DNA of 64,000 nucleotides, taken from contig CAWUHX010000065.1 in the NCBI GenBank assembly GCA_963922205.1, forward strand, positions 1,116,001 through 1,180,000. The letters are read 5' to 3'. The notes beneath the pieces were generated by a model, which worked only from the letters and a program-made list of their open reading frames with translations, had not been told where the DNA came from and searched no databases. The stretch is from Romanomermis culicivorax (lineage: Eukaryota; Nematoda; Enoplea; Mermithida; Mermithidae). The position numbers and the translations under genes were made by a program. Positions 22,233-33,549 of the stretch are shown piece after piece; positions within the stretch are counted from its first letter, which is position 1, and every line of letters starts with the position of its first letter.

Positions 22233-23400
22233 GCAGATGTCAGACACAGGCAGTACCAACTGCAAATGCCTAACAGTTGCATAGGTCAGCAACCAACCCA
22301 GCTGAGGCTGAGTGTAACCCGTTCAAACCTGCAGTTAAAGCTTTGAAAGGTAGTCATGTGCTGATCAACAGTGCCGCTACCTGGGCAGACAACCTGATCA
22401 GTATCACGGACCGAATGCATCTTAGGTTGAGTTAGCATGTTGACTGATGTTTCCCAGGCATCAGTGACACACAATTACAACCATTGGACAAGAGCCGTAG
22501 GTGAGAGGGTCATATCCCAACAATCACCTATGACTCAAGGGTCATTTTTGTAAACCCACAGTAACCCGGTGCTGATGTCAAAAGGTATGATATACACTAC
22601 CATACCCTTGGTGCTGACCTCAGGTGACTGGAATGTAAGTGCCATAGTCTCATATTGCAGTATGTAGGCCAAAGGTAAGAGCCTGCAGCCACAGACCCCT
22701 TATGATAATACGGAGCATTGCCGTTGCTGACGCCAGAATAGGACTGTAAAGTCTCAATTCCAATACTGGAATAGAAACATTATCTCTGCAGACATCAGTA
22801 GATAGGGCCCTAAGGCCAGCAACCTTGCTACGGCAACACGGAGCATCGCCGTTGCTGATGTCAAAAGGTCATAGCTGAGTATCAACTACCCTACAGCAAT
22901 GATATGGAATGCAGTTGTTGCAGACGTCAGATGTGGGGGTTTGTAAGGCCCACACATCTCTGCACAACAACACATAGCGTTGTTGTTGCTGAGGTCAAGG
23001 ACTGGACTCGGTATACCAACCAGTCCTAGTGCAAGAACACGAACTTCTGCTGTTGCAGATGTCAGAGAGATGGTGCCATAAGGTCACCATCCTGCAATAA
23101 CAACATGTCAGGTTGCCATTGCTGATGTCAGAGGTAGAGCCGGAGGGCCACCCACCCCTTAAAGCAACAGCAAGGGATGCAGCTGTTGCAGATGCCAGGG
23201 GAGGAGGCAGAGAACCAACAACCCCTGAACAGCTACATGTGATGCAGCCATTGCTGATGTCAGAGGCATGACGCTCTGAGTCATGTACCTCAGGGCAACA
23301 GCAGCATGTGAGTCAGTTGCAGACGTCAGAGGCTAGGGTCACCAAGACACACCACTTCATAACAACAACACAGTATGTTATTGTTGCTGAGCTCAATGGT
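22233..23400 (-). repeat. Tandem array of paired-hairpin units, about 66-bp period, in the element 1 leader
   Basis: Plus-strand anchors GCTGA or GCAGA followed by a GTCAG-like word occur at 22726, 22788, 22854, 22920, 22988, 23055, 23121, 23188, 23253, 23319 and 23386. Spacing is 62-68 bp and the two anchor types alternate strictly, giving a two-unit period of about 132 bp. Between anchors lie two stems per unit whose sequences differ but still pair: GCAACAGC/GCTGTTGC (23164-23171, 23182-23189), GGACTGG/CCAGTCC (22999-23005, 23020-23026), GATGGTG/CACCATC (23069-23075, 23085-23091), CATGAC/GTCATG (23267-23272, 23280-23285). Older degenerate units extend to about 22233. The element is transcribed from the minus strand, so the RNA would carry the complements. 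Confidence 0.8.
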
Positions 23401-24559
23401 TACAATTTGTGAAATCATCACCATGTGTAACAACCTACAGAGACAGAAGAGAAAGACAACCATACAGTAGGTGGACAAAATAATAACAATGACCTACTGA
23501 AGGGTTGCCAACTATGACATATGTGTGACCAGTAAGAAAAATGTTTGTTTTTTGGAATTGGGAATGTTTGATTTAGTAGAAAGGAAAAGGATAAAATTTA
23601 TTTGGTTTATTGAGAAAGGAGAGAAAGTAGGTTTTGAGTTTTTATTTGATTTGATTTTTAAGGTAAGAAAATTTATTGGGTGAAAAAGTTATTATAATTA
23701 ATGTCACACATTATGTATAGATGACTGAGAAAATAAAAAGTAACATAAATAAAAATAAAATTTGAGGCCGATGAGATAAGCAATGTGATCTGATAAGTAC
23801 GGTGTTATATGTGTCAACAGTATGATTGAATTTGTTTTGGCTGGAAGAATGAGCAACTTGGTTAGTGCTCAGTGAAGATAAGAAAAATTTTGTAAAAGTG
23901 TGTTGACACTAATACTGGACACAGATAAGCAAATCACGACCACACTTGACGTCCAGACTCTAGAGCGGAAGGAGTACTGTATCTCGTGATTGGAGATCCC
24001 AAAACCTTCAGGGGCTGTAAAACCTCATGGGCTGTGATACTCAAGTACCCGTACCCAGGTATACTGTAGTTAGAGTACATGCAAATTGCAGGGGTACTGT
24101 AACCAAATAGCCCTACTGCAGTACAGTAACCCATCAGATCACAAGCAAAAGCAAGAGACCTAAATGAAATTGAATTTTGAGAAAAAAAGAAAGAAATGCA
24201 GGAGAAAACTCAGAGGAGATGTAGGCAAAATGCTCTATTTAAGCTCGACTCTGGGAGATTTTGACTCTGGGGATTGAATCTGGGGAAAACCTAACACCAG
24301 GGGATTTATTAAAACTTAGGGGTGGTACAACATGCATAAGGCGATAAGTTACACAGAAGAATCATTTATTTGATCACTCGTAAGGGCTAATCCGGGCATA
24401 CAGTAATAAACTCTACTCAAACCCAGCACATTTTGAGTTGGCGACAAAACTCGAACATAAGGGCCATTTCGGACCTAAGGGCAGTATACCTGCTTAAGGG
24501 CATATCCGACTTACATGAGGGCAAAAGATCATCCTAAGGGTCAGTATCCCTACTCAGAA
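23401..24559 (-). other. Element 1 leader, distal part
   Basis: Noncoding leader between the two repeat arrays. Bases 23530-23760 are AT-rich. About 23.93-24.13 kb contains several GTACTGTA/TACAGTA words. No gene is supported. Confidence 0.4.
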
Positions 24560-24690
24560 TGCAAATCAGCTGTCCTGAGAGAGGTTTCTCCACTCAAGTG
24601 GTGATTCTCATGATTTGAGAGAGGTATCCCCCACTCAAACTGAATGTTTACCGAATTGATAGAGGTTTCTCCACTAAAACGGTAAAGGTT
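24560..24690 (-). repeat. Short tandem repeat with GAGAGAGG..TCTCCACTCAA units
   Basis: Three degenerate units at about 24577, 24618 and 24658, each GA(G/T)AGAGGT followed by TCTCCACT or CCCCCACT, spaced 40 bp apart. Each can fold on itself through GAGA/TCTC. It lies just downstream (in transcript sense) of the primer-binding site, where leader RNAs often carry packaging or translation elements. That role is only inference. Confidence 0.55.
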
Positions 24691-24724
24691 CCTTCCTAAG
24701 AGCTGTGAAGCCAGACTTAAAGGT

Positions 24725-24743
24725 CGATTTTCCAGCCTCACCA
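24725..24743 (-). promoter_or_regulatory. Element 1 primer-binding site
   Basis: Directly after the 5' LTR on the minus strand the sequence reads TGGTGAGGCTGGAAAATCG. A TGG start abutting the LTR end is the expected complement of a tRNA 3' CCA tail. The tRNA identity is not assigned. Confidence 0.6.
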
Positions 24744-25638
24744 TGTCACATTAAACCAAATTGGGGGCCATGTCACATTAACTGAATAGGTGATCAGTCA
24801 CATTGATGGGAAAAACCCACACCATATCCCGTAGGGAATATAGCCATGACACTGTAAGTGATATGCTGTGACCCCATTGGGTGGCTCACTAATATATTTG
24901 TTTTGGACACCTAACCCAGCTGGTACTACCACAGGAAAACCTATGGTGTACCTCAGCCTTGTCCTAGGGCTCAACTGTAGAATAATGGACAACATGGCCG
25001 GGTCAGGGTTGGCAATCTCTAGTCCTCATTCACTGAGAATGAGGGACTGCGCCATTCATGGAATGGCTTACTGTAGGGGACCAGGTTGTCAAGCTAAATC
25101 CCCTTATTGGCCCTGACCCTAAGGGTTCAAGGGTTTTTCTAACTGAGGGTACTCTCACGGGAAAACTGGCTAAAGGAGGATTCCCACAAATATACTCTCA
25201 ACAATAATAACCCCTGAGAAGACTACCTAAATCCTCTTCTCAAAGTACTCGGCACTGGGCCATGGGTTCAAGGGTCAAATGGGGGTCCTAGGGATGAGGG
25301 GGAAGCGGGTATGGTAATCTGAAAGTGGTTCGGCGTGGGTCGGGAAGTGCGGGTCGGCAAGCGACAATAAAAAAACGTTCCTCGAGGAGGGGACAGGGGT
25401 TCTCAATCAACAGGCGACAGGGTAAACTCCTAAGGTTGGATCACGGTGTCGGACAACGCAAGGGAAACCGAAGGCGAATATGTAAATTTATTAGGAAGGC
25501 GGCGGATGCAGGCAAATATGCAAGGTTATATAATAAAAATGTTGATGAATGCGAAGTTGTAAGCTAAAAACGCAGAAGATGGTTTAGGCTCAGAGAAGAG
25601 TGCAAAATTAAATAAACAAGCCCTTTTAAAGGGCCCTG
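24744..25638 (-). repeat. Element 1 5' LTR, first part (interrupted)
   Basis: Colinear with 11126 onward. It runs up to the CCTG at 25635-25638, where element 2 inserted. The LTR resumes at 37326 and ends at 37855. The two parts total about 1425 bp, the length of the solo LTR at 7061-8485. Confidence 0.85.
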
Positions 25639-26247
25639 TGTTATGTTTATTTCTCTGCTTAGATCCGAAGATGTCAGCAATATAACTCAAGTCCTATTGG
25701 CTTGTACTCAATCGACTACTGTAGGTCACTCAAAGGAGCTTCCTATTAGCAATCAACTGAACACAGTGCAACAGTCCTTAAGCAGAAATAAACACAACCT
25801 TCAGTCACTAATCAGCAACTGGAAACTCTAACTCTTGCAATCGAAGGGCACTCAGGGTCTCCCCAGATGCCTCCTAAAGGTTCACACAAATACACAAAAC
25901 TCACTTCAATAATATCCAAAGGAGCTGGGACCTTACCTTGGCTTGGCTCCCATATAAGGCAACTCCCTCCTACCGCTCAATGCGCGAGAAATAATAATAA
26001 TGTAAATAATAAATAACTATTATATTACTAATATGCAAATCTGGTGTGGGGCTGTCGATGTTTGCCTTTACTAGGCGAAACAATACAATACAATTTTATA
26101 ACAGACGCGACTCGCCCGAAACACACCAAAATTGCGAAGGTAAACCCGAATGAATGTTTTCTTCTTTTTTGGTGGAATCGTAACTTTGTCGATTCACCAA
26201 TTCTGCATAGATGTGGGATTGCTACTGCCGTAAGCACATCCCCAACA
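25639..26247 (-). repeat. Element 2 3' LTR
   Basis: 609 bp, TGTTATG...CCCAACA on the plus strand, matching 36713-37321 without gaps. The adjoining internal sequence on the minus strand ends GGCCCGAGGGA, a weak candidate for the polypurine tract. Confidence 0.92.
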
Positions 26248-27142
26248 TCCCTCGGGCCTTGAAACTGACCAACGGGAGGTGAAGAAGGAAACCATGAGCA
26301 GGACTTTTACCTTTTACGGTGTGACCTACTACTGGATCCCAACTTAAAAGGATTATGATCCGACCCCGAAGGGTGTACGGGTCATAATCGTCCTGACCTG
26401 ACCCCGAAGGGTGTACGGGTCAAGACCACCTCCAACGTCAAGTCTTTTTACAAGGTTACCTAGGTCTGTCCACTGAGATGCCGCGGCACGATCGATCACT
26501 GATCCAGCATCTGATGGATCGACGACTCTGCATCGGCTTGACTTTTCCCTGGCTTCGCCAGCATGCCTTGAGGCTCCTAGGTACCTTCCTCCACAGTCGA
26601 TCGCTTCGTCCCATTGAGTGATGTGGAGTGTCTTTGGCAGCAGCATCCCAATCCTTGCAGTAATCGGCTACTTTCGTCCACTCCATCGCCCCTTTCGGTT
26701 CCTCGCCAATTTTCCATAGGAGAAATTTAAAATACGATATGACGAACAAATATTTACAAAACTAGTAGGGCGAGAAAATATTGAGCAAAAAATTTTAAAA
26801 TACGAGGCACAAATAACAAGAAAAATTTACAAGACACCGAAAAAATGACAAGAAAAATATACGAGACGCAATGACGAGATTAAAATACGAGAAAAATACG
26901 AAATGCAAAAAATAAGTGAAAGAAATATTAAATCAAAATGTGGACTCAAGCGATGAGCTTGGCCAAAAATGAGATTTTTTTGAAAGGCAACAACACAACC
27001 AAAAGTTTAAATAATATTTTTGTATTTTATGTTTTATAATGTTTTTGGATTTTTGTAATTTTTTATGGTTTTGTGTTTTTTGAATAAATGAAATGAAGTC
27101 AAGAATGGAGGATTTTTTGACCAAAATTTTGGCGGCTAAAAA
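26248..27142 (-). other. Element 2 region between ORF3 and the 3' LTR
   Basis: Noncoding. At 26371-26392 and 26400-26421 lie two copies of a 22-bp unit GACCCCGAAGGGTGTACGGG(TC), each able to fold through GACCC/GGGTC. Bases 26740-27100 are AT-rich with repeated ATACGAGA/AAAATACGA words. No gene seen. Confidence 0.5.
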
Positions 27143-29397
27143 TTATTGTTGCTGCCCGCCGCCTTGCTGCTGGCCTTGTTGATGACCTCCGCGACCTCGG
27201 AATGCACCACGAGGGTGTTGTCCTCGGTATATACCTCGGCCACCAACGTAACCAGCTCTGCCCCTGTTCGGATTGTTAAAATGAAACTGGCCTGGTTGGG
27301 CACCCCTTCCCCCTCCTCCACGAGCTCCCCTAGCACCCTGTAGATGCTGTATAGGTTGCTGTTGTTTCGGAACGGTTCTGGAGGCTTGCCCAGTGCCAGA
27401 ACTGGGGCCAGTGGAGACCTGGTTGGCTATACCAACCGTGGCTCCTTGACCACCAGTTTGACTGCTTGCGAGTCCGGGTGCCCGAAAGGTCTGTCCCGCA
27501 TCGTTCTGAACTTTGCTAAATTTAACAGTAGTCGGAGGACTTGGGCTACCTGACCTTTTGACATCCATCTCTGCCGCTTGTTGACTGTAATTATACATCA
27601 CCAAGCGATAGGCAGTCTTAAAAACATCTGATGCAGTGGCACTCCGATATTCCTGTAACAGCATGATGTTTGCAAACACTTTGGCTGAGACCGATCATAT
27701 ACCGATCTGCTCAGCCGTAAGTGGTGCATAGTCAAGCATAAGGAATATCATCATACACAAATATCTGACAGCTGCAAATACGACACTCGCTCGATATTCC
27801 GTGAGCCATTCAAGGACAATTTCACGAATGATCCTATCCCATAGTGGCTCTGGAATATTTCGCAAGTCGTATAAAAATCCACCTTGGACATCAAACTGTG
27901 GCTGATACAGTTTGTATATAGTCCTGACCGCTTTATTGACCATCAGCCAAATCTCTGGATCTTCAAACTGCTCGTCGCAGAAATAATTAGCCAATTCCGG
28001 TGTAGCAAAAGAAATTGGACCTCTGGCTCTACTTTTATCTGTGGTGACTTGCCAAAAATCCAACAATACATCCCGGAATAACTCCACCGTCATTTCTGAT
28101 GTTTGTTGATTTGGGTCAACAGTAACCAGAGTTAACGGCTTTATCTTTCCTGGTGTAAAGATTTGAACTTTTGGTCCTGCAACCTGTGGCTTGCTAGGAG
28201 CTCCCTGCACCTTGGGCTGATGCCGTCCGGAAGCAGAGGTGTCCGTAGCCTGCGACACAAATTGCGTGGACTGACTCGTTGCCATCGATAAAGTACCTGT
28301 AGAGACAGTCTGCGACACAGGAGCAGTTGAAGATACGGTGGTCACGGATACCGTTGCTGAAGTTGGAGCAGAAGTTTTGGCAGGTTTCGGCTGCGTAACC
28401 TTTGCAGGCTGCGCAATTGCCTTTTCCACCTTTTTCTTCTCCTGACGGGCTTTTGTTTTTCGTTTCTTTTTCAAGTTAACGAAAATTTGCCTATCATTTA
28501 AACCTTTTATTTTCATATTTTTTATTGCCTCAGCAGTATAGTATCCGGGAACACCTTCTTTATCCCAGGTCAAGGCTAATACTTGAATTTCCTTATCCTC
28601 TTCAGCCAGCCGGGCCGCTAGCTCTTGTGGTGTTTCCACCACAGTATGGCTAGGTGTGCCTGCTGTCTGTTCTTCCTCCTTTTGCTTCACACCTTCGGCA
28701 TCCATGTACTCGCTAATGTAAGCTTGCTCATACACGTTCTGCTCATCCTGGGCAATCGGAATTTCTTCCGACTGCGCTTGACTTTCTACGCTGGACAAGT
28801 ACTGACTCGCATCCATAGATGTTTGTATCACTTGTGGCGTAGGTAAGCCAGGCGGTGGTGGCAGCATTTCCGTCTGCAGCTGCGTCACAACTTGTGGTTG
28901 CGGTTGCAACTGCGTGAAAGAGGATGCTGTCATCGCAGATTCGGCTACTTGGGGGTCCGCGATCCAAATATACAATAATGCGTCTTCGTCATCAACCTCC
29001 TTGCAGCTTTCCTCTCCCAGGAGTGCGGAATTATCCTCATCCTCACTTTCCAATTCCGTGACGTCCTCGTCCACTAGACCCGTTTGAACTGTGGGTTCAT
29101 TATCAGGGTCTAGTATATCAGATTTCATCCTGAAATCGGATTGTTTGGTTCGATTACCATATGAATAGGTAACCATAGGTAATTCTGACGGCAGAGGCCT
29201 CCGGTGAATACACTTTTCATTGGAGAACCTATTTTGTTGCGCAAGCGCAACCGAATAGGCATAAAACCAAACCTATTTTGCCAGGTCGTAACCCTTTTGC
29301 CTTTTACAGCATGTTCAGGTTCCGTTGGCGGTAAGGATGCTACTATGTCGTAATTCTGTAACTCATTTTGAACTCGTTTTCCCCTTGGTTGGCCCAT
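27143..29397 (-). CDS. Element 2 ORF3: unidentified protein with Lys/Pro/Ala-rich middle, helical domain and RGG-rich tail
   Basis: A third reading frame downstream of pol. The main frame 29176-27695 continues in the same phase, after one TGA (27697-27695), into 27679-27143. It has an acidic N-terminal part, a low-complexity basic/Pro/Ser/Thr-rich middle, and a helical-looking domain (from about residue 365: ELFRDVLLDFW, WLMVNKAVRTIY, IIREIVLEWL) that runs through the TGA to about AYRLVMYNY. The tail is rich in RG/RGG and Gln, typical of RNA-binding proteins. A further frame 29397-29125 may encode an N-terminal extension after a frame change or splice. There is no signal peptide or membrane segment, so it is not an envelope. 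I do not recognise the family. Confidence 0.6.
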
Positions 29398-30012
29398 TCA
29401 GAAAATTGAGCATGAAGAAATCATTCCTAAGGCACCTAAATGGGTGAATTCGTCCCACATACCAAGAAATAATTAAATAAAAACTTACCATCGGTCAAAA
29501 AATAACGATTGTTTTGGCGGCCTTGCGGTTGGCCCGCCTTAACGTCGTCGGCGTGTGCGCAATAATTTCGTGCGAAAGGCGCAACGCCTAATTTCGACAT
29601 TTTAAAAAATTTTTTAAATTTTTTCTAAAATTCGGCGTTGTATCTTTTAAAGTAAACAAAATGTTAAAGAACACTTATCGTTACTTCAATATCGATACAA
29701 TATAGGAAATTACCGAAAATAATTTTATCGGGTCCTTGGGCTGGACGAAAAAATTTGTTCCGAAAATTTTGTGCGACGCGGAGCACAAGAAAAACAGGAC
29801 TTTTGAAATTGAAAATGAAAATTGGTCGTAAACCTCCCAAAATGTAATCCAAAAATTTTAGCGTCGGGTGTACAAATTAACAATATTATTCTGAAAATTT
29901 GACCCTTCGCTACCCAAAATTTAAGAAAGGTATTAAACGAATATAAATCGGTTAAATAACACAGAAAATAAAAATTTTATTCACATAAAATACACGTATA
30001 CGGCATTTTCCG
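29398..30012 (-). other. Element 2 spacer between pol and ORF3
   Basis: About 600 bp without a gene. On the minus strand a consensus splice donor, GATG/GTAAGTTT, occurs at 29488, and acceptor-like ATTTAG follows at about 29430. A short intron ahead of ORF3, or a spliced subgenomic RNA, is therefore possible but unproven. Confidence 0.4.
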
Positions 30013-33000
30013 CTAAAAATTTTTAGACACAGAAATAACGACCGGATGATCTTCGGTTTCGGCGGGATTTCCAGTTGCGTTAAGTGGAGTATCCCGGAAG
30101 ACCTGCAACATTTCGTGTCGAGACCATCTGGTACCTTCGTATCGAAAGTGTTTTAGCCTACTTGCCGATACAACCTGCTTTTTAAGCGGGTTGTTCCAAT
30201 GCGCTATTGTGAGCACATTGTCTTTCAATCTTTTATCATCGATGATGATATATGGTCCTTGCCAAGGTAACCCCAATTTTTTCTGTCTGTCTACTTTCAA
30301 CAGAACCCAATCTTGATTTTTAAAACCAGAAGTTTTAATTTTGTTATCAAAATATTTCTTGCTGTCCTTAGCGGCTTTTTGTATGTTTTCGGCAATACTT
30401 TCGTACAAATTTGTAAGATGGGTAGCCAAAACATACTTGTAAGCCTCATAGTCATTAGGCATGACTATTCTAAGAGCAGCAGTGAAATTGATACCAAAAT
30501 TTGCTTCATGCCCCCGCAGCAGTGAAAATGGCGAGCATTTCGTTGCTGCGTGAGGTGTGGCATTATATGCAAATACCACTGCACTGAGGTACCTTGGCCA
30601 TTTATTGTTATCCTCAATTGCAACTTTTCGCAGCTGCTTTATTAGAGTTTGGTTAAATCTCTCAACCATACCATTACCCTGTGGGTGGTATGCTGTTGTG
30701 AAAATTTTTCTGCACTCTAACAGTTTACAGACTGCTTTCATAAGATCTGAATTAAATCCAGATCCATTATCACTAAGAAGTTTTCTTGGGGTACCGTGCC
30801 TAAATATCACATGCTCTAAGAATGCATCCACTATGGTTTCAGCCGTCTGATCAGGAATCAATATAGCTTCAACCCATTTAGTGAAATAATCCTGAAAGAC
30901 AATGACATATGGGCGACGTTCCCTCAAGGGAGCAATCCCTACTATGTCCACAGACACAATATTGAAGGGACCCTCCGGCATAATGGGTATCAATGGGGAT
31001 ATGGAGCTTTTACCGGGAGTAGCCACTTGGCAGACAGGGCAAAACTTCAACCAATTTCTGACATCTTTTTCAATGCCAGGCCACCAGAACCGCTGTTTGA
31101 CAATACCCAGAGTTCTTTTGAACCCTTGGTGTGTCATTATAACGGCTCCGTGATATTGGTGAAGTATGCTGTCTCTGAGGGAATTCGGGACCACGATCTG
31201 ATCATGGCCACGTCCCTCAGTTTCCCTATAAAGAACTCCGTTATCCTCATAGAATCCACTATGATACTTCGTAGTGCTTTTGACTCCTAATCTTTCCCAA
31301 ATTGGGGTAAGATTAGTGTCTTCTTTTTGCAATTGAGCGATAACATTTAGATCAATTGGATAATTGATCTTATCATCATCCTTCTCTTCACTTTCTCCTT
31401 CCTTCACCTCTTCAAACTCCTTTTCTCTATTCGGGAAAAGCCAAGCAATGTTTTCAGGATCATTTGGTACAGATGTACCCTGTTCTTGATTTTGTGCATT
31501 CTGATCCTGAAGTTTTGCTTGTCTTCTAGTTGTGACTGCATCAACTACCATAAGCTTCTGCATTTCATTTCTGCTTTGCAATATATCTTTGGTAGTTGGT
31601 GCAAAATTGTCCTCTGTTACAGTCAATTCCTGGATATCCGTCAATTCCTTGGTCTGCTTGGGGACAATTTTTTCGTCTCTACTTTCAACCTCTTCGTCCC
31701 TCATCCTCTGAAATTGTTGTACCAATATTTGGGTTTCAACTTCATTGGTTTGAGTTCCGAAATTGCGAAATTGAATTTTGAAGACATATTCCCATTTTGG
31801 TGGGTTTTTGTCCTTAGCATCTTCGGGTTCATCTTTTCTTGAGAGAAAATCAGCCATTGCGTTTTGTCTACCGGGCACATACTCCAACCTATGATTAAAT
31901 TGATTTATAATGGAATACCATCTTTTCAACTTATCATTAGTTTGAGTATTAACTTTCATAGATAAAAGAGGTTTATGATCAGTTTTGATCAGTACTTTTT
32001 GTCCAAACAAATAGTGCCGGTAAACTTTAAGACCATAGACAACCGCTAGGCATTCTCGCTCTGTAGCACACCACTTCCTCTCGTCTTCCTTAAGGATTCG
32101 GCTGCTATAGGCTATTACCCATTGGTCATCTTTAGTCTTCTGATAAAGTACTGCTCCCAGTGCGATTCCACTGGCATCTGTTTGGAGAATGAACTCCGCA
32201 GTTCCGTCCAAAACAGGATACCGTAGAAATGGCACTGAGGTGAGTGCTTTTTTCAGTTTCTCAAACGCTTGGCGATGTTCATCTGTTGCTTGGAACTTCT
32301 TCTTTCCCGTAGCCGTAAGCTTATACAACGGTTCTGCAAGATTTGCAAGGTTTGAGATAAATTTCTTACACCATTGCAGTATCCCCAGAAATCGTTGCAT
32401 ACGCTTAATGCTATTGGGAAATTCGAATTCCGTAATAGCCTTCACTTTTTTCGGATCTCGTGAGATTCCATTTTCGTCCAGTATGTGTCCAAGAAAATGA
32501 ACACTTTTTGGAAGAAATTCACACTTCTCCGGTTTAAGTGTTAGCTTTGCTTTCCGAAGAGCTTGCAAGACCAACTCTAAATTCTCCAAATGTTCCTCAT
32601 AAGTCTTGGAGAACACAATGATATCATCAATATACACTAGGCAGATTCTCCAGACTAGACCATGCAACACTCTCTCCATCATTCTCTGAAACTCTGCAGG
32701 TGCATTTTTAAGTCCGAAAGGCATAACTTTGAACTGATATAGGCCTTCCTGACATATAAATGCAGTTTTCTCCTTGCTACTCTCCTCAAGTGGGACTTGC
32801 CAATATCCAGACTTTAGATCCAATGTGGTATAAAATTTGGCATTACCTAGACAATCCAAATAATCATCCATTCTAGGTATAGGGTACCTATCGTCCTTAG
32901 TAACCTCATTTATACCTCTGAAATCCACAACTGGTCTCGTGGAACCGTCCTTTTTCCCAACTAGGAAAAGTGGAGCAGCCCACGGTGACCGGCTGGGTTC

Positions 33001-33525
33001 AATAACTCCTTTATCTAACATGTCTTGGACTTGAGCTCTAATCCCTGATCTTTGGTTAATGGGAGCTCTGTAATAATGTTTTGCCACTGGCATTGCATTA
33101 CCAGTATCAATTTTGCATGTAAGATACGGTGTTGTAGTTAAGGGATCATTGGGTAAGCTGAAAACATCCCTGTACTTAGACAGTTTTGCTACAGCTGTTT
33201 CCTTTAATTCCTCATTGATATCAGCCTTGGAGATCATTTTATATAGCGCTTCCCTAAATGCCAATGCATCATGCACGGACATTCTGGGAGTGGCATTAAA
33301 ATGGTCTTCAACACTAAATATCCCACAACTCGTACTTTGTGCTTCTGATACTCCTGAATTTTCTTGTAATATTGAGTCACAGTAGCCTACAACCTGATTA
33401 GGTTGCAATTGGCATCGGGAACCCGTATTATTCGAAATCATCAGAACAAAGTCTTCCCGTTTACCATCAACCAGTGTGCTATCAACTCTGAATTTCTTTT
33501 CTCCTTTATTTCCTTCTATGACCAA
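30013..33525 (-). CDS. Element 2 pol: reverse transcriptase, RNase H, integrase
   Basis: The frame is intact for 1170 codons. Domain order: protease-RT linker (1-70); RT with VVDFRGINEVTKDDRYPIP near residue 200, TTLDLKSGYWQVPL, MPFGLKNAPAEFQR and catalytic VYIDDIIVFS near 297; RNase H with LQTDASGIALGAVLY near 448 and KTDHKPLLS; integrase zinc domain (HQYHGAVIMTHQGF, CPVCQ); D,D-E core with VSVDIVG, LLSDNGSGFN near 918 and NGMVERFNQ near 955; C-terminal GPYIIID module. Ty3-type order. It is in the same reading phase as the upstream gag-protease frame, separated by a single TGA. The listed start is an alternative codon; translation more likely comes from ORF1 by readthrough, or the stop is a mutation. 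Confidence 0.93.
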   Translation of the reverse strand: MVIEGNKGEKKFRVDSTLVDGKREDFVLMISNNTGSRCQLQPNQVVGYCDSILQENSGVSEAQSTSCGIFSVEDHFNATPRMSVHDALAFREALYKMISKADINEELKETAVAKLSKYRDVFSLPNDPLTTTPYLTCKIDTGNAMPVAKHYYRAPINQRSGIRAQVQDMLDKGVIEPSRSPWAAPLFLVGKKDGSTRPVVDFRGINEVTKDDRYPIPRMDDYLDCLGNAKFYTTLDLKSGYWQVPLEESSKEKTAFICQEGLYQFKVMPFGLKNAPAEFQRMMERVLHGLVWRICLVYIDDIIVFSKTYEEHLENLELVLQALRKAKLTLKPEKCEFLPKSVHFLGHILDENGISRDPKKVKAITEFEFPNSIKRMQRFLGILQWCKKFISNLANLAEPLYKLTATGKKKFQATDEHRQAFEKLKKALTSVPFLRYPVLDGTAEFILQTDASGIALGAVLYQKTKDDQWVIAYSSRILKEDERKWCATERECLAVVYGLKVYRHYLFGQKVLIKTDHKPLLSMKVNTQTNDKLKRWYSIINQFNHRLEYVPGRQNAMADFLSRKDEPEDAKDKNPPKWEYVFKIQFRNFGTQTNEVETQILVQQFQRMRDEEVESRDEKIVPKQTKELTDIQELTVTEDNFAPTTKDILQSRNEMQKLMVVDAVTTRRQAKLQDQNAQNQEQGTSVPNDPENIAWLFPNREKEFEEVKEGESEEKDDDKINYPIDLNVIAQLQKEDTNLTPIWERLGVKSTTKYHSGFYEDNGVLYRETEGRGHDQIVVPNSLRDSILHQYHGAVIMTHQGFKRTLGIVKQRFWWPGIEKDVRNWLKFCPVCQVATPGKSSISPLIPIMPEGPFNIVSVDIVGIAPLRERRPYVIVFQDYFTKWVEAILIPDQTAETIVDAFLEHVIFRHGTPRKLLSDNGSGFNSDLMKAVCKLLECRKIFTTAYHPQGNGMVERFNQTLIKQLRKVAIEDNNKWPRYLSAVVFAYNATPHAATKCSPFSLLRGHEANFGINFTAALRIVMPNDYEAYKYVLATHLTNLYESIAENIQKAAKDSKKYFDNKIKTSGFKNQDWVLLKVDRQKKLGLPWQGPYIIIDDKRLKDNVLTIAHWNNPLKKQVVSASRLKHFRYEGTRWSRHEMLQVFRDTPLNATGNPAETEDHPVVISVSKNF

Positions 33526-33549
33526 ACAATCGAGATCTGTTTTAGACGA

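Noticed and set aside
22233-23400. CRISPR-like array because of regular spacing
   Set aside because: The anchors are short and variable, the spacers share internal stems, and the context is a eukaryotic retrotransposon leader. It is a degenerate tandem repeat.
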